Positions 36,405-49,749 of a stretch of 64,000 bases of DNA are shown here, in pieces. Position numbers and translations under genes: made by a program. Source of the DNA: Lethocerus indicus (taxonomy: Eukaryota > Arthropoda > Insecta > Hemiptera > Belostomatidae); NCBI GenBank assembly GCA_019843655.1, contig JACDQD010000105.1, forward strand, positions 806,001 to 870,000. The letters run 5' to 3'. Below the pieces are notes generated by a model. That model was given only the letters and a program-made list of their open reading frames with translations. It was not told where the DNA came from and did no database searches. Numbering within the stretch: the stretch's first letter is position 1; every line of letters starts with the position of its first letter.

Positions 36405-39400
36405 AAGCGGCAAGAATTTAAACGGCACGCCGGCCACTTCAATCGGCGAAAAACACCAAAGCGAAAGTGTTTGTTGGCGTTTGAGATATACCTGCGCATT
36501 GTTCACCATCGTAAAACTCGTACTGTTCTAGCACAATGAATACAATACCTCTGAGTGGAATGACGATTAATTCTGTTTTCCAAAATTTTCACTTTATTCA
36601 TTTTACGGCCCCGTTCAACTTTGTAATGAATCTGAGAGAGCTCCGAATATTGCGTTGGTATGAATGTGTGTTTTAGTTCTGTAGATTGATGGCCAAATGT
36701 GTCTAAAGGTGAATCAATTGGGCTTGCAAATTTGAAACGCGTGAGTTAATAAAAAAAAGCCAATTTTATAGAGGCTATCGACAGGAAAATTGGTCCCTGA
36801 ACGAGATAGAAATTTGGACAGTGTTGAAGCACGCATTAATGCGGAGTGAAATATTTAGCAGAAAACAGACAAAGCTGTCCAACCTTTTATCATCTGCAGA
36901 AGTTTATTCATTACTCCCATTTTCCGAAAAAAATTAATTTTAATTGGTATATCGGGAATATTCGTGTCGATCATTTTGGTTGGATTTGGATTTCTTGGGA
37001 GTGTAGACTTGTAGTACTCATTGAAGTAAAGTTGAGCATTATATAAATGCCGGCTCGATTATCTTAGCAACACTCTAGGATATTTGTCAGTTTATTTCGT
37101 TTGTCTACGCAGGGGTCGCTGCAAGGTTTCTACTTTATGTGGAGTTTATATGCACGACTCCCGTTAAGTGGCTGCACCTTCACAGCAGTGTACTGTGCTG
37201 ATAACACGCCCCACCACATTACAATAAGGTCGTTCGTTGTGTCATTTTCCCGTTACCACGTGTTTCTGTTATAGCAATTACGACAGGGGTTCTTGCTTTC
37301 AAGACGTTTGCCCAAGACTTTTACTTTACAAAGTATCTTTACTACTGTATACCTTGCAACTCAAGAATTCGCTGCGAAATCGGTTAGTTCCTTTCGTGTA
37401 AAATCGGTCTAGAAAAGTTTTACGAGTTATTGTATGGCATATTGTCATGCATATAAACTATATAGCTATTTTAGGCTTTTTTTGTCGACGAACAGTTTCG
37501 AGTTTAGTGCGAATTTGAACACTGGGCGCTGAACTTCTTGAAGGAAAACGTAACTTGCCTACTAGTCTAAGTAATTCTAATAGCATCCCAAGCCGAGCTA
37601 ATTATTAGAGTGCACCTGCTCGAGGAAGAAACCGGTTCAGTAATCGACTCGGGCGGTAGGCGCAACCAGTTCTAGATGAATTTAATTCTCAATTACGCTT
37701 GTTTTCGTATATATTTTTTTAACTTTCTCTATAATCACAGGAGAAAGTATTGGGCTTCAAAATTTGACTTTTGTTACATCCTTCAATGGTTTTTATGACG
37801 ATCTTTATTTTTGAGAAATTCCTTTGTTCTGTTAACATTCTGTGCCATATTCTATTATATTAAATGTGTTAAAAGGAAATATTCAGGGTTTGTTCGACTA
37901 TGTGCGTTCCGTTAGCAGATTAGTGAAACTCTTCAGGCATCCTGTTACAACAGTCACTCCAGAGTTACATATACAATTATATATATTTAATAATTATTAT
38001 TATTCTATAATTATGGTTACATTACAATTATATGGTTCCCTTTGATGCATGTGATTTTCGGTTCAATAGCAATACGCTCCACTGATTAATTCTGTCTCAT
38101 CTGGTGTTCAGATCTGGATGCTAGTTTTACAGCAGTGTATACATGTATAACCACGTGAATGCGTCAGATTTATGTGACGGTAGATTTAATGGGTGTACAT
38201 CCAAATCCGGCGTTAAGCAGGGACATATTGTTAGCTGAGTGTGGGTCTGAGAGGATCATGGTCGGAGCCACTTGGCCCCTATTGGCCTTAATTATAATTG
38301 TGTTCATTGTAAGCCCGCCATGGCATCCATCCCATCTGCACCACTCCTCTTTCTCTGTACTTGCGGGTTCACTTAATTCTTCATTGTGCCACACTTTCCT
38401 GTAGGAAATATTTTTTATCCTTATTTTAGTTTGGTACTTAAGCAACAGTAGTACTACTCGTTGTTGGTTTAACCCGATGTAAAATAATAAAGTGGTGGCA
38501 TCTATCGAGAATATTATTTGCACGAAGGAATCGAAGGTCGCGAGGTCATTCTCTCTTCAGCAGTCGAGTGAGATTCCGAGGGGAAAAGTATTATACTAAA
38601 TATGTAGAAAAACCTAGCTTCGGTTATGGTCTAGAATTATCCGTAAATTAAAAATATCAGAAATGTCATATAGCTCTTTTTGTTCTACCAGTTTAAAGTT
38701 TTTATTTTTTCTTCTTTGGTTCTACACACTACAGTGGTTTGACCAGCCTCACCTTAAATTCCTATTCTATTCGCGGCGCTTCCCACCTTAGCATCTGAAT
38801 ATCCTCTGATTCTATTCGCCTCCGGTGTTCCCTTCCAGTGCCTTCCTAGTCCCTCCTTTCATTTCCTTCCAACACACACCTTCTGCTATATATAATACAT
38901 TTTTAATTCCAATACTCGTCTTAGCCATCCACATTTAATCCAGCCCATGGTCTGTACATTTCGATCATGTCCACATTTGAGCGCGTCCTCTGTATGTAAT
39001 TTTATAATGATTTATTTATGGCATCTGGTATACCGTACCGGATAAATAGTCGTATACTGTAGTAGACCAGTTTCAAAATGGGTGTCCCGACGGTAGGTCT
39101 AAGTGAAACTTGCACGTGAGTGACTCGGTTGGTCGGGCTATTGTAGCTTGGGACAAAGCCGCCATTCGGCTGTCCGTGGTCAACGTAGGACAAGTGAAGC
39201 GCGCAATATGTAAACCGAGTGCGGTTTGACTGGCTTCCCTCGCTTTGACATTGTTTGCCCATTACCACGGACTCTACCTCAACCTTCCATCCGCTGGTTG
39301 TTCTTAAAGTTGAATCCAGTTAAACATTGCAATACCTCTTAACGTTCTGTATTGAACGCTAAAATTTCCTATATTATAAAACAGACAGTAAGTAATTGAA

Positions 39401-41759
39401 GATTAACTTTAGTGTTAAGCGCAATCTTGCTTTGAGGTCCAGTTTGTTTAATAAGTTTCCACTCATTGTTATAACGAATAGATTTTTTTAACCGAAAGCA
39501 GTTAGCCGAAAGTGGTCTATGCGGGCCTCTCGTTGTCCCGCTAGCATCAAGTAGTAATGCTAAGTAAATAATTTCAGTTATTGCTTCTGGCACGCTTGTT
39601 TATTTTCTCTTTTATCTGGGCGTGGCCTAGGCTGTGCACTGTGTACGAACGAGCCTGTAACGGGGGAAATGCCGTGTTGAATCTAGTCTCCCCGTACATA
39701 AAATACGTTACAGGGTGTCGCGAGAATTTGATGGAAGTAGGCTTGAGTGAAATTGAGTTGAAGTGGGAGTGGAATTGAAGAGTAGGGAAAGTAAGGGGGA
39801 ATTTATCGGTTAAATCCCGGGGGAGAAGTGACTGCATAATGGAGACGGGCCCCATCCCTCAGGACCCTCAGATCTGTCTCCTTCCACGCTTCAACCGTAC
39901 AATTAACATTAGAGATAGGTACCAAGTTTATCTATTAGTGTCCGCAGCGCTACGTTGCCAACTAAAACCAAGAGGTGTTAATTTTGACTGGTAACATTTA
40001 TAATCTCAAAATGTATATAAATATTATAGTATTTTTCATCGTCAAAATGCGGAGTTCGAAAACCTCTTTAAAAAATTAAAATACGCCACTAAGAGTAAGA
40101 AATAAGTATTATTGCCTTCCAGCATTTCCATCACACAGACGTTAATAGGAATTTGACCAGGGGGTATAAAACACTAATCTTCTCTTAAATTTTTACGAGT
40201 CCTCACTTAATTTAATAATCGCGGTAAATTCTGTATGATATCAAATATGCAATTTGCGATGATAGTCAGATACTGGATTTCTAAAAGTGAGAAACCTATT
40301 GGCGAACCTACAAGGTCCGAAGTTAGTTTATATTGCCATCATTCGTCATACAATCGGAGCTGTACGAAAGTTGAGTACCTCAATGGTAGTGAATTAACGT
40401 GGTAGGTAATAATGCTTAGGTACTGATCGATACCTGTTCGTACCTATTATCGCTGGTCTGTTTTATCTAGGCATCTGTTAACGATATCTGTTTCCAGTTT
40501 TCAGCGAATTGCCAATCGTGGTCCGTAGCTCTTCGCATATTTCCGTTCGATTTCGAATTTTGTTCTTACCGAATTAATATTTTTGCAGTGTAATAAAACA
40601 AAAAAGTTTTATTCTGTTGCGTTCTTCGAAATGAAATTTTAGTCCAGTGTATTAAAAATTGATCGAAAATACTTCAGTCGTTGACAGTTGTGGACCTTTG
40701 TGTAGATACAATATCATTTCCGCAGAGAAATAAATTGCCATAATTCAAAGGAAAAATGTTCGTTCTTATCTAAACGTCGCTCTGGAACCCCCATTTTATT
40801 AAAAACCTTCTGCATTTTTCAGAAGGTCGCGGGTATTTCATTTCACAGAAGAATGAGTTTTAATCTCCTAAATAAAATATAAAACAATTTACGAATCAAT
40901 TTTTTTATCTGAATGTTAAATACCGTGTTCTAGTCGTATTATTTCCTAATATCCATTTCAACGACCATATCAGAACCTATATGCTTCTACAGACTTGTTT
41001 TAAATAATTATTATTTTGTAACCATTTTATAGTATTGACGTAGTTCACCTTAGACATTGGCGCAAAACCGAAACAGTTCTAGCGTAAGATCACTTACTCG
41101 AGAGGAGACTTATATTCCCAGGATATTCCAAACACTCGCAGGCCCCAAAACGACTATGATGTCCTTCTCCAATTGAGGATATCCTGCTGTTAATTTGTCC
41201 CGTTAAATGATTAATGATCTCGTGAGAAATATTGACGCCGCGTTAGAAACATTGCAAACTGCGTGACCTTTGTTTGGACTTAGATTACTGCGTGTCATCT
41301 TGAGGACACCCCAATTTCGATTTTAAACTCTTTACATCCAGTTAGAAAAGAAATTTTTTTTACCAGATTCTTGCACGGGATGTTACGAAATATATCCCAC
41401 GGAAAGGAAGTATGTAGCGAATGTGGTTAACCTTCGCAAAATGAATTCGCTCTCACGGGTGGAGCAATGGGTTAAGCGATCGGTACCCTCGGAATTGGCC
41501 AACTTTGCCAATGCTTGCCTCTTGAGGTTTTTCTGCCTTTACAAATCGGCCTCTACAAGTCTTTACTGAAAGAAAAATTATGTCAACGGAAACCAGTGAG
41601 TCAGATCGCATCTACAGCTGTTTTGCAGGTGTAACTAGTATGCAAATGAATAGTGGTAACAACAGTTTGCTTAAAGAAGTAATCCCTATTCCGAAGGTCC
41701 TGAAATGAATGAGGGATCCGGATGGAAGGAAAAAAAACATAAAAAATAAGAACACCTCA

Positions 41760-42150
41760 AGGCCCAAAATTCACCGCCTCCCCCAAATTAATCAAATCGC
41801 GATTAAACGACGGTGAATTCTTCGTTCACCCGCGTCAATTACCGCATTTAAAAAAAAGGCTTCTCCATTTGCACACCGGCGGCCTGCCCGTTTAATTTGC
41901 CGTCGGGACGTTTAATTAATTCCTCCTGTCGATTTCAATTCCTTCCAAAGTCTTTAACTGTATTTAATTTCATTCTACCGTATTTTCATTTTAAAGGGAA
42001 ATTGCTGCGAGTTTCCAGGAGGAAAAATAAAACGGGGGTATAAGTGATACGCGCTCGGAGGCGGATGTTTTTGTGTGCAGGACAAAACAGGTTCTCGTCA
42101 GAGGGAAATTTAATTGGTGGTTATTGAATTTTACTTAAATGCCGGAGTAG
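41760..42150. promoter_or_regulatory. GC-elevated island, candidate enhancer
   Basis: The block alternates GC-rich words with many TTAAT/ATTAA cores (AAATTAATCAAATC, GTTTAATTTGCC, TTTAATTAATTCC). This is homeodomain-type texture. No ORF or splice pair is present. Function is inferred. Confidence 0.25.
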
Positions 42151-44199
42151 ATGCCGAATATTACGGCGCTTCATCAAAATATTGTTTAAAACATACATTG
42201 TCTTTTGCCTTTATTGCTTATGAGTAAGTTTATACCACAATAGCAGTGATATTAGCGTAATACAAATTTGCATAGATAGATCTTGTCCGTTTTATACCTT
42301 ATCAGCTTAAAGCATTTACCGCTGGATGCGACGTAATTCTTTCTTTTCTAATATTTTTGACTCGACATCGTGTACTGTTCTTAAGCTAATTTAGTCTAAA
42401 ACCTCCGGGGAATAAATGTTGTAGTTCTGCTGCGAGAATAAATTTCACACCGCTAGCAGCCAACAATTGTTAACTTTTCATTATCGGTTAGAGAATATTT
42501 GATCTACAAGTTTTGTAACTATTTATCTGAAATGTAGAAATCTAGTGGTGGGGAATGTGCGTGAGAACTGATCTAGTGTATTGGAGTGCAGTGCAAATTA
42601 AAGTAAACTCGTTGCGATAAGATTGTGAGTAATGATTTCCTGTAGTCTACTGTCGTAGAATATTGTTGTAATTCCTATTATTACTAGCAAAAAATATCAT
42701 AGATATTTTCTTGTGAAATGCGGTACGTTATGAAATGTACGGAACTGTGAAAAATGAATGAATATGTCGTCATAATTATGATGTATGATGACAAGTGTCA
42801 GGCTATTGATTCACCGTGTGAATATGGCGCGGCTTTCGCCAGGTGTGAACGTTGAAAAGATAACCTCGAATAAAGGAGGATCTCTTGCCAGTTGTAAGGT
42901 TGTTGCGCCGGGGGGGTCACCAAAGTTTAAGGCTATGCAATCGTGACTTATGCAACCAAAGTACGAAACAACTGTACTACCGCGGTTATAGCGGATGGCG
43001 AGTTATCATCAGGATAATTCGTATAGAGCCATCAAAATTCTGCCGTAACGTACATTGGCCAACTCGATCGTGAATATCCGTCTACTATACCTGTGGGAAT
43101 AAGTCGAAATATTGAAATAGTCGGATTGTTTATTGTGTCATATCAGTAAAGGGCAAGAACGTTTTTATCGTTACCGCTTGGTAAATATTGTTTAATCTTA
43201 ATTGTTTGTATTTCAACTATTTTTTCCTGTTCAATGTAATGGAAAACTGTTGCAGACGTTTTTTACCTTCGGTTCTATCGATAACAAGATGTATTATATA
43301 AAAATTAGGTTGTTTTAATATTGGAAATTCCTGAAGGTATTTTCAGTTCTATTTAATGCCGGTCTAACACTTACAGTAAAATTATTTCTGCGATAAAATA
43401 AATTTATAATTTTAGTGGTAATTTTTACGATAAATTCGACCGATTTTAGTGCCAGTTTGGTTTGCACTATGAGTTTTTTTATTTAAATGAGTTTATGTTT
43501 TAAAATATTTCTTTTTCTTTTAAGGAAGCGCTATGAATGTTATACTACTGTAGTAGGTAGGATAGTTAGGGCCTTGAAACCTTAAATAAGAATGGACGTG
43601 AGTGACTGGCTGTTTACCTCGTTGACTGGGACTGATTATATGTGGGCGAATGGGTTAATGTGCCGTCGCCGGCCACTGCTCCCAGTTGCATTCTAAACAC
43701 TATTGCTGAGAGCTCACCTATGGAATTCTTCACCTTCTCGCGGCAATTCCAGTAAATTGTAATCGTATCGTAAACGCAAAGTGCAATATAACTGACATTC
43801 GAATTTCAAAATTGGCGTTCGGATTGACCGAGTACTGTAAATTTTACGTCGACGTAACTACAAATTTTTTTTAATGATTATACCCCCGATCATATCCATG
43901 AGCAATACGAACGGCACACGAGCCTATAACTACGAATTACCTTTTCAGGCCTATGTACTGCTTAATGCGTACAATAGGCGAAACACATGCCCAGCGTGTA
44001 AATCACTAAATCGTTTAACTGTAGGACATAAGAAAAATAACCGCTTCATATATCACATTTTTTGTGTTGGGCCTGTGAAAGGTCTCGTTGTTTTCCAATT
44101 TTCACTTTCAATAAACATTCCCTCCTAGTGGATAGCCTTGCGCCACCGATCTGTCTAATGGGGCACACAGGAGAGTTGCATAACGAGTAGAGTAATGCC

Positions 44200-44640
44200 G
44201 GACGAGGGCCCCACAGGAAATATCCCCCATCCCGTATGTTATAATTGGAATTCGGACGCGTGAATGGACGTCCGACGGGAAATTCCCTAAACCAATTCAC
44301 GCTCGAAACCTCCTCCGGCCGGGCGATAGTCTATCGGCAATTTACAATTGTGCAATTGGGCGTTACTCCGCCGCTCGGTCCGTGAAGAATATTACGTTTA
44401 GAAAGTGTCAGGGCTTACATAATGGCGATCCGGGCCGGCGCGCACCTATAGCTTTCCTGTGCCCGACGATACAGAAGAAAGGATACCGCCGTGAGAAATA
44501 GCCGATTACAGAGGAATGAGTTTACGAATCATTAAGCGGAGTTTACGTCGGAAAATCTTGTTGCGGAAGGATCAACAGGGAAACGGTTTGTTCTTTGGAT
44601 AAAATGTATGTTTCTCGTTGTGAAGGAAAATTGATCCTGT
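44200..44640. promoter_or_regulatory. GC-elevated island with a Rel-type site
   Basis: The island contains GGGAAATTCCC at 44277-44287, which has perfect Rel/Dorsal/NF-kB half-sites around a central A. It also has CAATTTACAATTGTGCAATTG words and a GC-rich CCGGGCCGGCGCGC run near 44430. The regulatory role is inferred from motif content. Confidence 0.3.
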
Positions 44641-45435
44641 TATAATACGTCTAGCCTAGAGGATCAATATCACCGGTCTATGATCCGTAGTCAATCGGAG
44701 CGTTAAAAATGAATTCACATTTTTTCATTAGGTAGCCTAAGGTAACCAACCAGGAACGAATTCTGTGATATACAATATTCCGACTTTAGATAACTTTATG
44801 TATAAATACATAGCTGTCGGCTTGTAAAGCACTAGGGAAAGAGATGTGGGGACAGGAGGCATTTAGAAATTGGGGGGGACAATTGGGGCACGTACACCTG
44901 CGGGACAGGTGGCCTTCCCCTCTCTACACTCCTCAACATTAGACTTCAGCCTAGTCTAAATATAACACTTATTAATATTGCGTTGTTTCACCTGTAAAGT
45001 TTTCAAGTGACTAGTTTTTTCATTTGTCTGTTGCCAGTAGAAATTTACTCTGTGATAGAATCAACACGCAAAACACGTGTTTGGTTCCAAACATTACGAA
45101 AACATTTTGTTATTTTCAGTCCTGTTTCAATTTTTTATATCATGTAATATTTTATAAATGTTGTAATTGTGACGGTAAAAGGTCATTGATATGGTTCAAG
45201 TTTAACTATCAGATGGTTTGTTCATAAGTGATCAATAAAGCAATTATATGAGTTTAATCTAAAACATTTGAAATTAAAAGTTAACGGCATAATAATGTTT
45301 ACTACCTGCTAAAAATAAAAATTAAAAGTTCGTATTGTAACTGTTTAGTCATGATTAGTAACAAGCGGTTTAACAAAGTGAGCCTTGTCAAGGAAGTCAC
45401 ATATTAGGAGATCCATGCGGCCCACACATATTTCC

Positions 45436-45474
45436 ATGGGGTAGTCCTCCCCCACCACCGTAGGACTACCCCAT
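45436..45474. repeat. Perfect 13-bp inverted repeat
   Basis: ATGGGGTAGTCCT at 45436-45448 is the exact reverse complement of AGGACTACCCCAT at 45462-45474, with a 13-nt C-rich spacer. The stem is GC-balanced and the longest perfect dyad I noticed outside simple repeats. It lacks the flanks expected of a microRNA precursor, and I see no Helitron CTRR end or target-site duplication beside it. Confidence 0.7.
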
Positions 45475-47039
45475 TCTTTTAAATATAAAGTGAAACTACA
45501 CGAAAAAATTCGAGGTAGATAATACCGCTCTGTGTAAAACCCTGAAGTATGCCTCGCTTGGAAATTCTCGCTCGTCCCGTAAAATAAAAATCAGCTTCCA
45601 GCGCTGAAAAAAACATTCCTCGGAGCCGACGCATAATCTCCGCGTTAAAAATTTAACTGGCACTGGCAGCTCTCGGGCATCATACCAAACGCCTGGAGGG
45701 GTGCTGTAAATATTTAAAGCTTAGGCCTACTGCCCTGTTACCGTGCGAAATAATTCACACCCCGAAAGACTGAAGCGGGATTTTATAAATAGTTACGAGT
45801 TATCGTTTCCCAGACATTCATTATGTTGTGTAAGTAGGAACTCGGTGAGTTCAAAATCAAATTTGTTTACATTTAATTTGGAATTAACTAGAGTTACAAG
45901 AGGGAATTTATAACGTTTAACATGTTATGATCATGAACCATTTCCACAATAATTGTTGGCCCCAAATAATACAATGAAGCATGTCTTATAGGAGAATTAA
46001 AGAATTATTGTAGGCAACTTTACTTTTCACCTCGGGGTCGATCGAAACTTGGGGGACCGGGAAGAACGGTGACGGAAGAAATGAAACAAGGAAGAAAAAC
46101 AGATAGCTTTAAGCTCAAAAGAGAAGTAAAGTCTTGACCGGAGAGGCAGTCCAAAGTGTGTACCGTAAGAGGAGAAAAGCAGAAGGAGGTGGAAGTCAGA
46201 AGGAAAGGAAATTCAGCGAATCAAAATTTATGAGCCGAGTCCGTCCTCGGGCATGAGAAAAAAGTTTGGAATAACAAGCCACTCTCCGGAGGATACTTAC
46301 AACTGGAACTACCTATCGGCTAAACAGTTCTGACGTTTTGGCTTAGCGCAGCTAGACTTACTTTTATACTGGATTGAAAAGTAGCAGTACCAACCGTTTC
46401 AACGTGTATTGGGGGTGATCAAAGTGATCGCGATAATTTTGTGGTTCTAGGAATCAAATTAGGAACTTAGGATCCTACATTCAAAATTAATCTATAAGTA
46501 CATATGTTTTCGGAATTTTCGTAATAAGTCAATGTAAATATTTTATTAATTAACGAAATTAGTTAACGAAGACCATGTGTATTTCCATTCACAACTTTCA
46601 GATTATACAGATATATAAATATATATATGGTGATATGGAGCACCAAGAAAAAATGTCGAGGAACACAGGAAGATTGACGTCGATACTCATCCAGTTATTT
46701 TGCGAACACATATAGAACAGAAATTATCAGTCATAATCGGGAAAAGAAGCGGTATTCTACCGAGGACAGAAGCTGATTTTGTGCGTGCCCTATTTAAGGC
46801 TTCACTTTGGGTTACCTTCGGACCAGGGTTGTCCTAAAAATTTCAACAGTTTAGAAACCTTCTAAGAACCAGCTCGCGGCTCCGAGAAAAGATGTTAAAT
46901 TAACGCCTATAGTAAGGGAGCGTATATTGCTTTCTAGCTAAAGAATATGTGCCCATATAGATTCGGGAATACCGTTTAGTTTCGCCTGCTGGTTCTGTTT
47001 GAATGGCTTAAACTTGTCAGTAGGCAGACATTTTTTGTT

Positions 47040-47040
47040 T

Positions 47041-47073
<33 letters not shown>
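47040..47073. repeat. (TG)n microsatellite
   Basis: About 13 TG units plus TATGTGTG. It lies about 410 bp upstream of ratchet point 2. The Cys/Val-repeat ORFs across it are artefacts. Confidence 0.85.
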
Positions 47074-47074
<1 letters not shown>

Positions 47075-47463
47075 GGAAAAACACCTGGGGAGAAAAACCA
47101 TTCGATACGCTGTTAGCCATTGGCCCAATAAAATCCGGTTCGGTGCAGAAAAAAAAAGTTCGAAAATTCGGCGCGCTATCTCCGATACGGGCTCTTTACA
47201 CACTCAGATTATACAAACACGCCGATACCACAAATATAAATATGTAGGTTTAGCGGTATCTTGACCCGTTAAAAAAACAAAAAACGAAGGGTGATTACAT
47301 TGAATGAAGAAAATTGTGATGAAAATATATAGATATGCTAATGCTCTCGATTCTATAAACATTGCCGTATTAAAAACAAACCAGTGTACTGGAGTAGAGT
47401 GAATCTATAATAGTGAATAATTGTATCTATATTTGTATCTTGATTATTATTAATTAAAGTATT

Positions 47464-47491
47464 AAAATATTTTTCTTTTCTTCAGGTAAGT
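47464..47491 (+). other. Recursive splice site (ratchet point) 2
   Basis: The tract ATTTTTCTTTTCTTCAG ends at 47485 and is followed at once by GTAAGTG from 47486. It is a long pyrimidine tract fused to a consensus donor, the same arrangement as at 23408/23409, and on the same strand. Splicing from ratchet point 1 or directly from the exon would again leave a functional donor. The step from ratchet point 1 is about 24.1 kb. The final exon must lie beyond the window or has not been recognised. Confidence 0.78.
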
Positions 47492-47535
47492 GATGTTAAT
47501 CCACTGCATAGCCGTAGAATATAAGCATCCCTCTA
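47486..47535 (+). other. Recursive-splice exon downstream of ratchet point 2
   Basis: A second donor, GTAAGTAAA, begins at 47536, defining a 50-nt potential exon. Retained after the phase-1 exon it would read GGT AAG TGA, an immediate stop, so its inclusion would be expected to trigger decay. The spacing matches that of ratchet point 1 (58 nt). Confidence 0.55.
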
Positions 47536-49713
47536 GTAAGTAAAACATCTCTGTATTCATTTTTTCGCATAATTTATAGTACTCGAAATTAAACACTAAT
47601 TACCAAAACTGATGTACTAAAAATTAGATCGTTTACTTGACGGATCTAGAACGTGATTAAGATCAGGTAAAACTCAACCCCAGAACTGGGGCGATAAACA
47701 AGCGAGCCCTGAAGTGAAGACGATACGGCGCAAAGTAAAACTGTCCAAATATATTTCTGTCTCGTCTGTCGGTGCATCGCGTGAAATTATGTCGGGGTAC
47801 GAGTACTCCCTCTCAAAGGGTTGGTTGATCGCAGCCCTCGCGCACCCCTAAATCGATACAATCCTCCCCTACTCCCCCGATCAGACAGTTACAGCCACAA
47901 TTTCAAACTCCCGATGGCCGAAACGTTTTAAGATTCAATGCAAATTGACGTAATTTAATAATTGTCTATTCCGTATCAGTTCAATTCATATGTACAATTA
48001 TAGAATCACTTTCATATTCGGTGGTCCGCGGCGGAATAGCATCGTCCTTCGGCAGTAACTTAGTGAAGCATTTAAGCATGTTGAATAATTTATTGATTAA
48101 TGTTGATTACCTGACATAAAATCTCAATAATGATGGTAGTGTGGTATCACGTCGTATTCCTATTGTATTCCGTATGCACGTGCAATGCTTATTATTTAAA
48201 TAATTTATGCGTATTATAATTTAATTTAATTAATAGAGTAAGGTGGAAAGGTTAAAATCGTTGGTATTACACTGGCGGAAACTGTTAAATAAAACACATC
48301 TCTGATGAGGTTTTGTAGTCTCATAAACCCGCTTATTTGAGTTCGAAGGTATCGCAGTACATTGAACTAAATATTTTTAAAAGGAAGGACGCTCTCTATA
48401 ATAGGCGGAAGATTTATCATCGGGATGAAGGACGCGTCCTCCTTTTATATACCATATGGTAACTGCATGAGAAACAGAGTAAAATATAGCGGTGTAAAAC
48501 ATATAGTGAAAGCCTCAAAGATAACCCTAATATAAAACTTACTTTTGTGCTTAAAACGAGATTTTATAATACATTTTAATGTTATATTAGGGATATTTTA
48601 TTTTAAATAGAGGGGAGGGACAAATGATAGTATTTATTAATTTTGGGTTAGGTTCTATTGAAATTGACTGGTTTAAACGCAATATCATGTACGCAGAGGA
48701 GTTCCCCCCTCCCACGAAATTTCTTATTGTTTGTACAGAACAGCGGAAAAACGAAACATTACATTGAAGAAGGCATTGTATGCCAAACAGCAGAGGATGT
48801 GACTGCCTGTCTGGCGACGACCTTGCGTAACGCACACAACTTCCCACAAACTCGTTTGCATAAATTATGATGAAGAAAAATTACCATACGCATTCCTCCT
48901 CACTTCGAATACACCCACTGGAATGTTGGTCGCCACAAAAATGTTCTCTGTTATCTCCATTGATATTTCAACGGATTTTTCTCCAATTCAGTTTTTGTTT
49001 TTAGTTCAGTTAATTTGATTGTGTTTCAATTGATAGAAACGGAAATTAAATGAAAAATAAAGGGATTTGTGAATATTATTACTGTTGCACAGAATTGTAA
49101 AGTCCAGCGTGTAAAGCGCAAATAAAAGACCAAAATGAGCTATAACATCGAGCCTCCGAATATGCAGTCCATAAAGCAACATTTAGATGTGTAATGTAGT
49201 TGGACTGAGCATGAACTGAGAGCATTCATATATTTCTAACCGAGAGACCACCCTCCCTTAATGGTTATTCTCGTTCCGAAATAGACATTTCGCATATTCC
49301 CTGTGATTCTCATTAACATGTGACCAGTGTGAATTAACGAAGCTAGGGACCTGGTTAATTTTGTAGCACATTGGGCCATCTGGCCACACTGGATTTCAAC
49401 CTTCAGAAGTTTACCCGGGGGCAGCAATGATCGTCGATCGCTGAAACCGTCAGTAGGAGTCGACTATGGCCAGGTTGTGTGAATCACGATCGTGTATTTT
49501 AAGGAATTTCTTATTAATTCTTTTTAATGACGCTGCCCACATTGTTCTCAAGAAAATAATCGGCTTCGCGGGCCTGTTTGTCCAAGAAAAGTTTGAGAAT
49601 TATCATGCGAGGATAATATCAATAGTAATGTTCCACGTAATTCGAAAGAATTTATTTATTTCCTTTTTTATTTCCTTAGTCGGACAACTGAAACGTTCAA
49701 TTCCATACATGGC

Positions 49714-49749
49714 AAAGTATGAGATCACATAGGAAAGTATGAGACCACA
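49714..49749. repeat. 20-bp-period tandem duplication
   Basis: AAAGTATGAGATCACA and AAAGTATGAGACCACA are separated by exactly 20 bp and differ at one base. Confidence 0.65.

Larger units (their letters stand above)
23467..47485 (+). other. Second intron segment, between the two ratchet points
   Basis: About 24 kb with no coding exon I can support. It holds GC-elevated islands near 24560-24870, 25020-25290, 28030-28420, 31020-31210, 33180-33640, 34180-34390, 35480-35760, 36050-36500, 39100-39280, 39590-39900, 41760-42150, 43620-43750 and 44200-44640. It also has microsatellites at 27313 and 47040 and several perfect inverted repeats. Exon-like blocks at 33223 and 36044 are recorded at low confidence. 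The remaining AT-rich sequence shows nothing recognisable. Confidence 0.5.

Noticed and set aside
41455..41530. tRNA-like GGTGGAGCAATGGGTTAAG segment
   Set aside because: Resembles an A-box but no B-box follows at tRNA distance and no cloverleaf forms.
44720..44740. TTTTTTCATTAG/GTAGCC as a ratchet point
   Set aside because: The donor half does not match GTRAGT.
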